From Prevotella sp. CAG:617 (GTDB lineage: Bacteria > Bacteroidota > Bacteroidia > Bacteroidales > Bacteroidaceae): DNA of 64,000 nt. The stretch spans positions 34,374-98,373 of the forward strand of contig FR903596.1 in the NCBI GenBank assembly GCA_000438115.1. Reading direction: 5' to 3'. Below are positions 17,864-27,500 of this stretch, piece after piece (within the stretch, counting starts at the first letter, position 1; every line of letters starts with the position of its first letter). Position numbers and translations under genes: made by a program. The notes beneath the pieces are model-generated. The model was given only the letters and a program-made list of their open reading frames with translations. It searched no databases and was not told the DNA's origin.

Positions 17864-17871
17864 CAAACTTA
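17864..17871 (-). promoter_or_regulatory. Promoter -7 box of rnz
   Basis: Minus strand TAAGTTTG, four bases before the rnz ATG at 17859. No clear -33 element. Confidence 0.45.
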
Positions 17872-17940
17872 ATAAAAAAAGCCGCATGCCGTCGGGAATA
17901 TGTGTTGTTTTTTTGTGCCCGATAAGCCGGAAAAGTAATA

Positions 17941-18663
17941 TTATGGTAGTCTGTGTTCAATATATGACATGACTTTGTCTTTGTAACTGTCTGATATAGG
18001 GAGTTGCTTGTTCCCAAAAATGATTTGTCCACGCTCCACAACCTCTACGTGTTGCATGTTTACGATGTAAGAGCGGTGGATACGCATGAAATGATCTTGT
18101 GGCAGGTGCTCTTCCAAGGATTTCATGGAAGTAAGTGACAGAATGGGCCGAGGAGCAGACTGGGTATATATTTTTACATAATCTTTCAGTCCTTCAATGT
18201 AAAGGATGTCTGCCAGTTGAATCTTGAGCAGTTTGTAATCACTTTTTATGAAAATGGCGTCAATCGGTTCCTGATCGGCTGTTGGTTGAGTGGCTTTGTG
18301 TAGCAGGCTGAACCAGTCGCGTGCCTTGTTGGCGGCAGTCAGGAAGTCCTGATAGCTGATGGGCTTGAGCAAATAGTCAAGAGCATTGTTCTTATAACTG
18401 TCAAGAGCATATTGACTAAAGGCTGTAGTAAATATGATGCGAGTGGTTTCGGGAAGCATGCGTGCGAGTGATAGACCGTCTAAATCAGGCATTTGTATGT
18501 CGCAAAATACGAGGTTGACGGGATTGGTCGTTAATTGATCTGTGGCGTCAATAGCGTTTGAAAATGTATTTTCCAGTTTTAAAAACGGAGTACGTAAGAC
18601 ATAGCTCTTGAGCAAGTCTATGGCTAAGGGCTCGTCGTCAATGATTGCGCAGGTAATATTCAT
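17941..18663 (-). CDS. LytTR-family response regulator
   Basis: 240-residue two-component regulator. Receiver domain (1-120) with acidic pocket Asp9/Asp10, phospho-acceptor Asp55 in FCDIQMPDLDG, and LLKP (conserved Lys). The C-terminal LytTR DNA-binding domain (about 140-238) has the FMRIHRSYIVN and SYKDKV signatures. Its ATG overlaps the kinase stop by 4 bp. It is the last gene of the export operon, so it probably controls its own operon; an inverted repeat beside the operon promoter is a candidate site. Confidence 0.93.
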   Translation of the reverse strand: MNITCAIIDDEPLAIDLLKSYVLRTPFLKLENTFSNAIDATDQLTTNPVNLVFCDIQMPDLDGLSLARMLPETTRIIFTTAFSQYALDSYKNNALDYLLKPISYQDFLTAANKARDWFSLLHKATQPTADQEPIDAIFIKSDYKLLKIQLADILYIEGLKDYVKIYTQSAPRPILSLTSMKSLEEHLPQDHFMRIHRSYIVNMQHVEVVERGQIIFGNKQLPISDSYKDKVMSYIEHRLP

Positions 18664-19736
18664 GATTCTGTTTTTTTGTTGGGATATAAATGTATGGTCG
18701 AAGTATATGTATTGTTCTTTTCGTCAATTTCTCTATCCCATTGATACCGACCGGGATAGTCCAGTTCCAGTCTTCTCTTTACTTGTTGCAGACCGATTCC
18801 ACTTCCTGCCTTATCGTTTTGATTCTTGGGGAAGTTGCTGTTGCATACTTTAAAGTGTATGCTGCCATTGTCATCCACTTGCAGCGAGAGCAGAATAAAA
18901 CTTGGACGTGAGGGACTGACGCCGTGTTTGAAAGCGTTTTCTACCAGTGATATAAAGATGAGTGGGGCAACTTGCGGGTCTGTGTGTTGAGGTATGTTGA
19001 TGTGAGTTTCAATCCGTACATTTTGTTGTAGACGAATGCGCATTAACTCTATATAGGTCTTTAAGAATTCCATTTCTTTGCGTAAACTTACCATGCGTTG
19101 CTGGTTGTCGTAAAGCACATATCGCAGCAGCCCGCCCAATTCCTGTACAGCCTGTTGGGCCCGTGTGGTATCAAATGCGATTAACGCATAGATGTTGTTA
19201 AGCGTATTTAGCAGAAAGTGAGGGTTTATTTGGTTGCGTAAGTTTTTAAGTTCAGCGGCCGACCTTTCCATTTCTGCTTTTTTGCGGGCTTCTTCCGATT
19301 GCTGCCAGCTGAGGCTCATCTTTACAGTCATGGAAATAAGTACTGTGCAGCATAAAATGAAAATGTTGCGGATGACAAATACCCATGTGGGTAAAGGAGG
19401 CCTTGGCATAAGTATATTATGAGGGTGATGACGGGGTTCGGGACGAAATAGTACGGTCATCATGAAATGCTGCATCACCGCCATGATCAGGATGATGGAA
19501 ATGTTGGTTAGGATAAATGTTTTTTTATTTCCTTTAATCAGATATTGTGGAATGAGCCACAAGTAGTTTATGTAGAAAATGGCACAAGCTATCAATGGCA
19601 CGATACTTCCGACGAAGTACCGATGCCAGTTGATAGACTCATTGTAATTCTTAAAAAGCAACGGAGAGCAGAAAATACAAAACCAAATAAGGATTTGCAA
19701 CGGTGTGCTCAAGTGCTTTTGAGTGAGATCTTTCAT
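18660..19736 (-). CDS. LytS-type sensor histidine kinase
   Basis: 358-residue inner-membrane kinase of the His_kinase (PF06580) class. Four membrane helices lie at about 14-30, 41-62, 73-97 and 118-139 with no sizeable external domain, so it likely senses within the membrane or through its partner transporter. A short coiled linker leads to the phospho-acceptor His173 in NQINPHFLLNTLN; the ATPase domain ends with the GSGIGLQQVKRRL G-box. Translationally coupled to the LytTR regulator by ATGA overlap; the permease gene is 18 bp upstream. Confidence 0.93.
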   Translation of the reverse strand: MKDLTQKHLSTPLQILIWFCIFCSPLLFKNYNESINWHRYFVGSIVPLIACAIFYINYLWLIPQYLIKGNKKTFILTNISIILIMAVMQHFMMTVLFRPEPRHHPHNILMPRPPLPTWVFVIRNIFILCCTVLISMTVKMSLSWQQSEEARKKAEMERSAAELKNLRNQINPHFLLNTLNNIYALIAFDTTRAQQAVQELGGLLRYVLYDNQQRMVSLRKEMEFLKTYIELMRIRLQQNVRIETHINIPQHTDPQVAPLIFISLVENAFKHGVSPSRPSFILLSLQVDDNGSIHFKVCNSNFPKNQNDKAGSGIGLQQVKRRLELDYPGRYQWDREIDEKNNTYTSTIHLYPNKKTES

Positions 19737-19754
19737 ATAGAATCCAGTTATCTG

Positions 19755-20978
19755 TTATTCATATCGAATGGCTTCGATGGGATCGAGGTTAGCTGCTTTT
19801 TTTGCCGGATACCATCCAAAAAATACGCCAGTGGCGGTACATACAATGAAGCTTACTAGGACGCTCCATGGCTGTATCTCAATGGGCCATTTGGCAAAGA
19901 TGTTGACAGCCCATGATGAAAGGCAGCCCAAAATGACTCCCACTATGCCGCCGCTGAAACTTAATAATACGGACTCAATCAGGAATTGGTTGAGGATATC
20001 TATGCCGCGAGCGCCAACTGACATTCGTAGTCCGATTTCGCGCGTGCGTTCTGTTACTGATACGTACATGATGTTCATAATTCCGATTCCGCCTACTATC
20101 AGAGAGATGCAGGCTACGCAGAGCAGCAGGGTGGTCATAAGGTCTGTAGTATTACTCATCATGGATGAAAGTTCCTGCTGGCTGCGAATGGTAAAGTCAT
20201 CTTCACTTTCGACTGTGATTTTGTGTGAATTACGCAGAATCTGAGTGATGTCGTCAATGGCCAGATCGGTCATTTCTTCCGTGATGGCAGAGGCGTTGAT
20301 GCCTTGCAGATAGGTAACGGCCAACACGCGTTTCATTACGCAGGTATAGGGTGCCAGTACCACGTCGTCCTGATCCATACCGAAGGAGTTATATCCTTTT
20401 GATTCCAATACTCCCACAATTCGTAACGGGATCGTATTAAAGCGGATAACTTTTCCGACAGGACTTTCGCCGTTAGGAAACAGATTGTCAACCACGGTTT
20501 TACCCACAACGCAGACTTTTGCGTTGGTCTTGACGTCGTTTTCGGTAAACATTTCGCCATCTTCAATTTTCAGTTGGCGTATCGTCAGATAGTCAGGACT
20601 GATTCCGTATAAGGTTGACGGTGTGTTGTTGTTTCCGTTGATGAACTGACCGGATGCATTGACGCTTGGACTGATGGCAGACAGGTATTTGGCCTGTTCG
20701 CGTAGGGTTTCGTAGTCTTTTAGTTTCAATGTCTGCATGTCGCTGGCATCCTGTCTTGCTCCACCGGGGCCTTTGTCCTGTCCTGGTTGAATCATAATCA
20801 TGTTGGAGCCCATTTCGGCAATCTGTGTTCTGATGCTGGCTTTTGAGCCTTGTCCAATGGCCAGCATGGTGATAACCGAAGCTACGCCGATAATGATTCC
20901 CAGCATGGTGAGTAGGGAGCGCAACTTGTTGGATGCAATGGCACGTAGAGCTATTTTGAATAGATTAATAATGGACAT
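19755..20978 (-). CDS. MacB-like ABC transporter permease
   Basis: 407-residue permease of the MacB_PCD/FtsX type: an N-terminal helix (about 17-40) with a typical LRSLLTMLGIIIGVAS signature, a large periplasmic domain (about 45-275), then three C-terminal helices (about 280-310, 330-355, 370-392). E. coli MacB carries the ATPase in the same chain; here the ATPase is the separate gene 16 bp upstream. It would couple to the MacA-like adaptor and TolC-like channel of the same operon to expel substrate from the periplasm (peptide, lipid or drug; not known). Confidence 0.93.
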   Translation of the reverse strand: MSIINLFKIALRAIASNKLRSLLTMLGIIIGVASVITMLAIGQGSKASIRTQIAEMGSNMIMIQPGQDKGPGGARQDASDMQTLKLKDYETLREQAKYLSAISPSVNASGQFINGNNNTPSTLYGISPDYLTIRQLKIEDGEMFTENDVKTNAKVCVVGKTVVDNLFPNGESPVGKVIRFNTIPLRIVGVLESKGYNSFGMDQDDVVLAPYTCVMKRVLAVTYLQGINASAITEEMTDLAIDDITQILRNSHKITVESEDDFTIRSQQELSSMMSNTTDLMTTLLLCVACISLIVGGIGIMNIMYVSVTERTREIGLRMSVGARGIDILNQFLIESVLLSFSGGIVGVILGCLSSWAVNIFAKWPIEIQPWSVLVSFIVCTATGVFFGWYPAKKAANLDPIEAIRYE

Positions 20979-20994
20979 TGTATCTGTGTTTTAA

Positions 20995-21747
20995 TTATTC
21001 GTCGGTATTTTTTGGCAGTGCATCAAGCGCATCCTGAGCAGACAGAATGTTTGTATTGATCGTGTCAGCATGAATCTTTCCGTCTTTTAGAATGATATTT
21101 CGACTGCTATACGACGAAAGTTCTGGATTATGAGTTACAAATATAATGGTTCTTCCGCTTTTATGCAATTTTTGGAATAGAACAAGTATTTCCAGTGAAG
21201 TTCGGGTATCCAGATTTCCTGTAGCCTCATCGGCAAGAATGACGGCTGGATTGTTAACTAATGCCCGGGCAATGGCTACGCGTTGCATTTGTCCGCCTGA
21301 CATTTGGTTGGATTTATGATAGAGCCGATTGCCCAGACCAACTTGTTTGAGTGCTTCGATGGCGCGTTGCTTGCGCTCCTGAGCTGAGACGGAAGAGTTG
21401 TACATCAGTGGAAGTTCAACGTTTTCTACTGATGTGGTCTTGGGTAGCAGATTGTAGTTCTGGAATACAAAACCAATCTTTCGGTTGCGCAATACGGCGC
21501 GTTCGCGACGCTTCATTTGCTTTACCGGTATGCCATCCAGCAGATATTCACCCGAAGTGGGGGTGTCAAGGCAGCCCAACTGGTTGAGCAATGTGGATTT
21601 GCCGGAACCAGAGGTACCCATGATGGTTACAAATTCACCTTCGTAAATCTTGAAGGACACTCCGCGCAAGGCATGTACGACTTCGTCACCCACCAGGAAG
21701 TTTCGTTTAACGTTCTGGAGTTCGATGATTACTCTTTTAGTATCCAT
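20995..21747 (-). CDS. ABC transporter ATP-binding protein (MacB/LolD-like)
   Basis: 250-residue ATPase of the macrolide/lipoprotein exporter group. Walker [11 protein letters not shown]-loop [10 protein letters not shown], signature [15 protein letters not shown], Walker [13 protein letters not shown] and the H-loop VTHNPE are intact. It pairs with the permease encoded 16 bp downstream; the adaptor gene ends 8 bp upstream. Confidence 0.95.
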   Translation of the reverse strand: MDTKRVIIELQNVKRNFLVGDEVVHALRGVSFKIYEGEFVTIMGTSGSGKSTLLNQLGCLDTPTSGEYLLDGIPVKQMKRRERAVLRNRKIGFVFQNYNLLPKTTSVENVELPLMYNSSVSAQERKQRAIEALKQVGLGNRLYHKSNQMSGGQMQRVAIARALVNNPAVILADEATGNLDTRTSLEILVLFQKLHKSGRTIIFVTHNPELSSYSSRNIILKDGKIHADTINTNILSAQDALDALPKNTDE

Positions 21748-21755
21748 AATCGTCT

Positions 21756-22949
21756 TTATTTTCCTTTCTGTTCTTTTTTGGGAGGTCCGGGAGCAAATGG
21801 GTTCTGTTCGTCCTGACTTGCCGTAGATTCTGTTTCTTCTTCTGCGGCTTTCATGTCGACAATAACTTTCTGGCCTGCTGCAATGCCGCTTTTTATTTCT
21901 GTACGAATGCCGTCTGTTATGCCGATCTGTACGGCAATGGCTTTAAACGTGCGACCGTCTTTTATCCATACTTTCTGGCTTCCTTTGCAGTCTACGATTT
22001 TGTCTTTAGGGCCAATGGTCTCTTTAGTCGGGGTAAATTTGAGTGCCTTGGTCGGCACGCTCAGAACGTTGGTGCGTTCTAAGGTATATATGGTGACGTT
22101 GGCTGTAAGTCCCGGTTTAAGTTTCAGGTCGGGGTTGGGGGCTGAAATGGCCACTTCGTAAGTTACCACATTGTCTGTGGTTGTAGCGTTTTGGCGAACT
22201 TGGGTCACGATGCCGTCAAAGGTCTCGTTGGGGTAGGCGTCTACGGTAAAGCTGACGCGCTGTCCTTCTTTTACACCACCAATGTCGGCTTCGTCAACAT
22301 CGGCAATAACACGCATGTCTGTCAGGTCTTTGGCGATGGTAAAAAGAGTAGGCGTTTCGAAACTTGAAGCTACGGTTTGTCCTTCTTCAACGTCCTTGCT
22401 GATTACTACGCCGTCAATGGGTGAGGTAATGGTAGCATAGTTCAGGTTGGTTTGTGCCTTGTTTACGCTTTCTTCCTGATAGAGGCAGGTCTGTTTGGCT
22501 TTGAGCAAGGCCAGGCGGGCTGTGTCGTACTCGTCTGCGCTGACCATGCCTTTTTCATACAGATTCTTGACGCGTTTGTAATTGGCTTCCTGATAAGCCA
22601 AGTCGCTCTTGGCACTGGCCAGTTGGCTTTTTGCACTGTTGAGTTCGCTTAGCAGATTGGTACGGTCGAGCAAGGCAATGACCTGTCCCTTGTGTACTAC
22701 CGAATTGTAATCAACGAGAATTTTGTCGATGATACCGGATACTTGAGTACCCACTTCTACTTCCGTAACCGGTTCGATGCTGCCGGTAGCGCTGATGCTT
22801 GTTCGAATTGTGTCACGGCTGACTGCCGCTGTTTCGTAGGAAACGTCAAAAGGCTGTTCGTTACGTTTGACTACGATGAAGATGCTCAGGATAATGATAA
22901 GGAGGATTATCGTACCGATTATCCATTTTTTACGTGTTTTCTTGTTCAT
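21756..22949 (-). CDS. MacA-like periplasmic adaptor (membrane fusion protein)
   Basis: 397-residue HlyD/MacA-family adaptor anchored by one N-terminal helix (about 9-28, IIGTIILLIIILSIFIVV). A lipoyl half-domain (GTQVSGIIDKILVDYNSVVHKGQ), an alpha-helical hairpin (about 105-165) and the second lipoyl half plus beta-barrel (ATITSPIDGVVISKDVEEGQTV) follow in the usual order. The C-terminus is charged and Pro-rich (QNPFAPGPPKKEQKGK). It links the inner-membrane ABC complex to the TolC-like channel encoded 9 bp upstream. Confidence 0.94.
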   Translation of the reverse strand: MNKKTRKKWIIGTIILLIIILSIFIVVKRNEQPFDVSYETAAVSRDTIRTSISATGSIEPVTEVEVGTQVSGIIDKILVDYNSVVHKGQVIALLDRTNLLSELNSAKSQLASAKSDLAYQEANYKRVKNLYEKGMVSADEYDTARLALLKAKQTCLYQEESVNKAQTNLNYATITSPIDGVVISKDVEEGQTVASSFETPTLFTIAKDLTDMRVIADVDEADIGGVKEGQRVSFTVDAYPNETFDGIVTQVRQNATTTDNVVTYEVAISAPNPDLKLKPGLTANVTIYTLERTNVLSVPTKALKFTPTKETIGPKDKIVDCKGSQKVWIKDGRTFKAIAVQIGITDGIRTEIKSGIAAGQKVIVDMKAAEEETESTASQDEQNPFAPGPPKKEQKGK

Positions 22950-22958
22950 GTCAGTATG

Positions 22959-24302
22959 TTAAAATGAAAGTTTCTCGTTTTGGTAAAATTTCAGAAGTGT
23001 AATGTTCAGCAATGTCGTGTATTGGCTCTGCAGCATCGTCTGTTCGGCTGAAAGCAGGCTGGTTCGGCTTTCCAGTACCTGAGCAATGTTTTGCTTGCCT
23101 TCCTTGAATTGTTCGCTGACGAGTTCGTAACTGGTCCGCTGACTTTTAACCTGGCTTTTTGAGGCTTCATATTTTTGTTTGTTGTTGGTAGCTTCCAGCC
23201 AATAGCTTTCTATGGTATTGCGCAGATTGAGCTGATTGTCCTTCAGGTCGAGCTGACTGCTGAGCTGATTTATTTTTGCTTTTTCAAGAGTCGTTTTTCG
23301 TTTGCGGTTGTCAAAAATGGGGATGGAAATATTTACGCCGATCTGTCCGTCAAAGTTGTCGCGCAACTGGTTCCCGATGTTTTGTCCCGTTCCTGTCATA
23401 TGGCTGTCAGACAGCCCCGCAGTCAGGCTGATGGTAGGAGAGTAGGCGCCTTTGGCAATTTTGACGTCAAGGTCACTTTGTTCAATGGCCAGCTGGCTGC
23501 TCTTTATTTCCGGACGTGAAACCAGTGCTGCCTGATAAACGTTGTCGATGGTCGGTATGTAATTGATGAGTTGTGAATCCAGAGCTTCCGGCGTCTGGAT
23601 GTTGAAATCTACCGTGTCGGAGAGTTGCAGCAGTTGTCGGAGCTGCATCTTGTATGACGCAATTTGTGTGCGTGAATTTACGACGTCGTATTTGCCGTTG
23701 TCAACCTGTGCCTGCAGTTGGGCTACGTCTGCTTGAGTGGCTTTTCCGTTGCGCAGCAGTTCCTGTCCGCGACGTAGCAGTTGCTCGTCGTTTTCAAGTA
23801 GTTTTTCATTGGTCTTTACGGCTTCTTGTGTGTAGAGTATCTGAACGTAAAGTTGGGCAATTTGTTCCTGAATGGAATTGGCTGTCTGTTGGGTTTGCAG
23901 ACTGGCTATTTGTTCCGAAATCTGACTGCTTTTAATGGTGTTTCGGTTTTGATTGCCGTTCCAAATTGTCCATGATGCGTTTACACCATAGTTTCCGTTG
24001 GCAATTGTGTTGTTTGATGTGCTTGAGGTTACGCTTCCGTTAACAAAGCTACCTCCTTGTTTCTGAAACGGACGGTAGGCTACTGCTTCCGACAGGCTGG
24101 CTGAAAGGCTTGGCAAAAGTGCAGCTTTTGATTCAGCTGTAGTTTGCTGTGAGGTTTTTTCCGAAAGTCGGTTTTTCTGAATCTGGATGTTGTGTTGCAG
24201 GGCATGGTCAATGCAGTCTTGTAGTGTCCAATTGCCATTGGCCTGTGCCGTAAACAGGCAAGTAAGCAATAGCCCGCCGATACTGATTTTTCTTTTTATC
24301 AT
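22959..24302 (-). CDS. TolC-family outer membrane efflux protein
   Basis: 447 residues with a signal peptide (ISIGGLLLTCLFTAQANG) and two internally similar OEP halves; the segment after the signal, WTLQDCIDHALQHNIQIQKNRL, is the typical start of the mature family. It is the first gene of the six-gene operon (channel, adaptor, ATPase, permease, kinase, regulator), all separated by 18 bp or less or overlapping. Confidence 0.94.
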   Translation of the reverse strand: MIKRKISIGGLLLTCLFTAQANGNWTLQDCIDHALQHNIQIQKNRLSEKTSQQTTAESKAALLPSLSASLSEAVAYRPFQKQGGSFVNGSVTSSTSNNTIANGNYGVNASWTIWNGNQNRNTIKSSQISEQIASLQTQQTANSIQEQIAQLYVQILYTQEAVKTNEKLLENDEQLLRRGQELLRNGKATQADVAQLQAQVDNGKYDVVNSRTQIASYKMQLRQLLQLSDTVDFNIQTPEALDSQLINYIPTIDNVYQAALVSRPEIKSSQLAIEQSDLDVKIAKGAYSPTISLTAGLSDSHMTGTGQNIGNQLRDNFDGQIGVNISIPIFDNRKRKTTLEKAKINQLSSQLDLKDNQLNLRNTIESYWLEATNNKQKYEASKSQVKSQRTSYELVSEQFKEGKQNIAQVLESRTSLLSAEQTMLQSQYTTLLNITLLKFYQNEKLSF

Positions 24303-24327
24303 AAGCTAAGTAATATTGTTCTGAAAG

Positions 24328-24357
24328 CAAAATTAATGTGTTCCATATTGAAACACA
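24328..24357 (-). promoter_or_regulatory. Promoter -7 box and adjoining inverted repeat of the export operon
   Basis: The minus strand has TAATTTTG (24328-24335), 26 bp before the TolC-like ATG. Directly upstream (24337-24357) is an inverted repeat with arms TGTGTT and AACACA separated by 9 bp, covering the core promoter spacer. It is a candidate operator; the binding protein is unknown. Confidence 0.5.
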
Positions 24358-24408
24358 CCAGGCTGAAACCCCTTTTTTAAGGGCATATAGACGGATGGGG
24401 ATTTTTTA

Positions 24409-24437
24409 TCGACTAATTTGCAGCACGGATTAGTCGA
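24409..24437. other. Hairpin in the tolC-operon upstream region
   Basis: Perfect 9-bp inverted repeat (TCGACTAAT, 24409-24417, with ATTAGTCGA, 24429-24437). Function unclear; it lies between the helicase terminator and the export-operon promoter. Confidence 0.45.
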
Positions 24438-24500
24438 CAGTACGGTATGACGTAAAAAAGTAAGTGCGGGGATGTGGAATTCAGGTGGGATTTTAGAAAA

Positions 24501-24538
24501 ACAAGGTGCCGGGAAAAAATAATAAAACGGCATCTTGT
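24501..24538 (-). terminator. Terminator-like hairpin behind the Dna2-like gene
   Basis: 11-bp stem with one mismatch (24501-24511 with 24528-24538), 16-nt A/T loop, followed on the minus strand by TTTTTC. It begins 43 bp after the helicase stop and shares its arm sequence with other intergenic hairpins in the window. Confidence 0.6.
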
Positions 24539-24580
24539 CTTTCCAAAATCATGAGATATGAAGCTGTGTTTCTGTTTTTC

Positions 24581-27500
24581 CTAACGTAAAGTAAAAACAG
24601 AATGTTCCTTTATATAATGAGCATAGATAGGGTTTTGTTGCAACAGTTCCTTTTGTCCGAACATAAAGCATTGCCGGCGCGCACGGGTCAGGGCAACATT
24701 AAGTTTACGGTCAATCAGCATGCCGTCAATCTGTTGCAGGTTCGAAAGCAGTTCAAGTTGGTACGGGCGGCTGATTGTGGTGCCGAATAATATGATTTCG
24801 CGTTGGCTGCCCTGATAGCACTCTACGGTGTCAATGGTAATATCCTGGAGTTCAGGATGTAGGGCAAACAGTGACCGAACCAAGGCTATCTGATTACGGA
24901 AAGGAACAATGATTCCGATTTGATTGGGTTTCAGGTCTTTTCCGCTGTCGTGATACACTTGCAGCAGGGCGCTTACAACCCGCAGCAGGGCATGCGCCTC
25001 AGACGGGTTGGCTTTGTAGCTGTGGCTTGTCGGTGATGGAGGCGTGATGTCAATGAAACCGGTACGTTGTCGGGCCAGAAAGTTGTGTAGCGGCGTGTCC
25101 GTGCTGCAGTGTAGCCCGAGTGCTTCCGTCTGATGCGGTAGCGGTACGGCCGACAGCGCGCCTGCATAGAAATAACGGTTGGCAAAACGACTTATGTCAG
25201 GGTGCATGCGTCCCTGTGTCCGGACTTGTCCGAAAAAAGATTCTTGATGGTCGCGTTTTACCTGGCGCAGCAGTCGCTGAAATAATGAATGACCCAGATT
25301 CTCAATGCCTATTTCTTTCAGTACGGAATCTCGGGTGACGCAATCCTTTTCGGGCTGGCTTACTACGGCGGGAAGTTGTTTCTCGTCGCCGATAAAGATG
25401 AATTTGTCAATGGCCGTGTTTCCGTTACGATGTTGTCCGAAGAGCAAAGGAGCCAGCTGGGGCTCAAGCAGTTGTGAGGCTTCGTCTACGATAGCTGTGC
25501 GGAAATGCTTGAGCTGGAAGAGATCGGCATTTCCGCCAATTGTGGCAACAGTGCCCACAATGATGTGGGTTTGTTCAAGCCGCTGCCGGATGTCCTGTCG
25601 ACGGCGTAATGGCTTAAACTTTTCTTCAAGCAGGTCGGAGTGATATTGGGGAGCAGTAGCCCATCGGTTGCCGAGCCGTATGAATTCGGGAACCGGAGTG
25701 ATATCCTTTAGCATCGCGCATATTTCGTCAACAGCCCGGTTGGTGTAAGCCGTCAGCAATAGGTTTTCATCCGGATATGACGCTACGAATTCTTCAACCA
25801 TAGCCCGCAGCATGATGCTTGTTTTTCCACATCCGGGAGGGCCCGAAAGCAAATAAAAGTCGGATGCCTGTTTGGCCCGAAGCAGAATCTGGTCTGTTGA
25901 TTCAGAACCATATGAGCGCGTCAGGGTCAGGCGCTCGTCGCGTTCAGGCTGCCGCTGGTTCATAAAAAGTGCCAGCCGGCGGGTGGGAGCCGTAAGCAGG
26001 CGGAAAAGTCCGCGGTAGCAAGTGTTGAAAGTGGCATCCGTGTAGTCATGTTCAATGGCATACGGGCGCAGGTCGGTAAAAAAGTGGGCACTGCGTTGGG
26101 TGCTGTTCAGTATCAGGGTCAGTGAATCCTTGGTCAGGTCAACAAGTATGGCGCGTATGGTTTCAGTCTGTTGCACATTGGGCGCTTCTCCGGTTCGGGT
26201 AATGGGGTAGAGCTGCACCATTTCTCCGATATTGAAATTGGGCAGTATGGCCGTGTTCCCGGTGAATGAGAAAATGATACGTATGGTGTCGTCCTGATTA
26301 AGGATGGATTTCAGCTGCAATGGAGCGATGATGTCGCCGTTGTCCTTGCGTGTTGTGTAGTCTGTGTTCCACACGTTGGCGAAACCACGGTTTGAGTCCG
26401 GACGGTTGTCGCCTGTCTTTGCAATGAACTGTTCGCGGCTGATAAAAGAGAAAAATGCGGAAAAATAGTGCCCCACGGGAGTACCCGACTGTTGCAGAGG
26501 GGTAATGATTGCTTCCAGCTCCGGCTTAAGATATTGATGAAAAAGTTTTCCGTCCAGTTTGTTGGTGTTGATGACGTCAATTGACATATGGCTTTGGATT
26601 TGAGGCCATAATCCTTTTCGTATGTTTTGTTCCTGGTATACGATTTGGTTGCGTAGGGTCATCAGGTTACGTAATTCTTGTGTGCTGACTCGCTCATCAT
26701 ACAGGTACGGATATTTGCTGTAAAGCAGAAATGTGCGGATTTTTGTACGGGAGAGGTTAAGGTTGTAGTGTACAATTTCTTTATAGAGGGCCATCTGCAA
26801 TACATGTGTACGGCGGGGACGGTGGTTGTATTCATCTATTTTCCCGCTTTTCAGCTCAATGATGCAGGTGTGATCGTCGCTCATCATGTCAAGGCGTCCG
26901 CGTAAACCGAGGGCGGGACACACAAATGAAGGTTCCAGTAGCAGATGTGCTGTATCAATGTGTATGTCGGCCTGTCGGAACGTGTTGTTGAGCGTTTCTG
27001 CAATGTGGTCAAAATGCTGGTGGGCTTCGTTAAAGAATTTGGCATTTACTTGGGTAGAGCAACTCAGGTAGCCTAAGATGTTGTTATGGAAAGCATTTTG
27101 AATAGCTTCTTCGAAAAGATGCTGATTGGGCGTGTCGGTATGGTGCAGACAAGTGTCAACAAATTGGTTGGTGGCGTCACCCAGCAGTTGCGGAGTATGG
27201 GTAGTTCGGGGGCGGAACTTGTTGATCAGATAGTTGTATGGGTGGTGGCCGTAAGGTCGCAGACATGCAGTCAGGGAAGTCACGTCAATCAGAAAATCCG
27301 GTTCGTAGATGATGTAAAGTGGATGTAGAATTTGCTCTTCGTCCGCAATCGTATCAATCAGATTCAGTGTTGTTCCGGGGGAAAGCCATGTTGACATTTC
27401 AGGGAAATCATTCAGAGCAACGCGTTGGGCCGGTTCAGAGTTGCGGGCTGAATGAACAAGAAGGTGGTCCGTATGAACAGCTTCTACATTTACCCTCATG

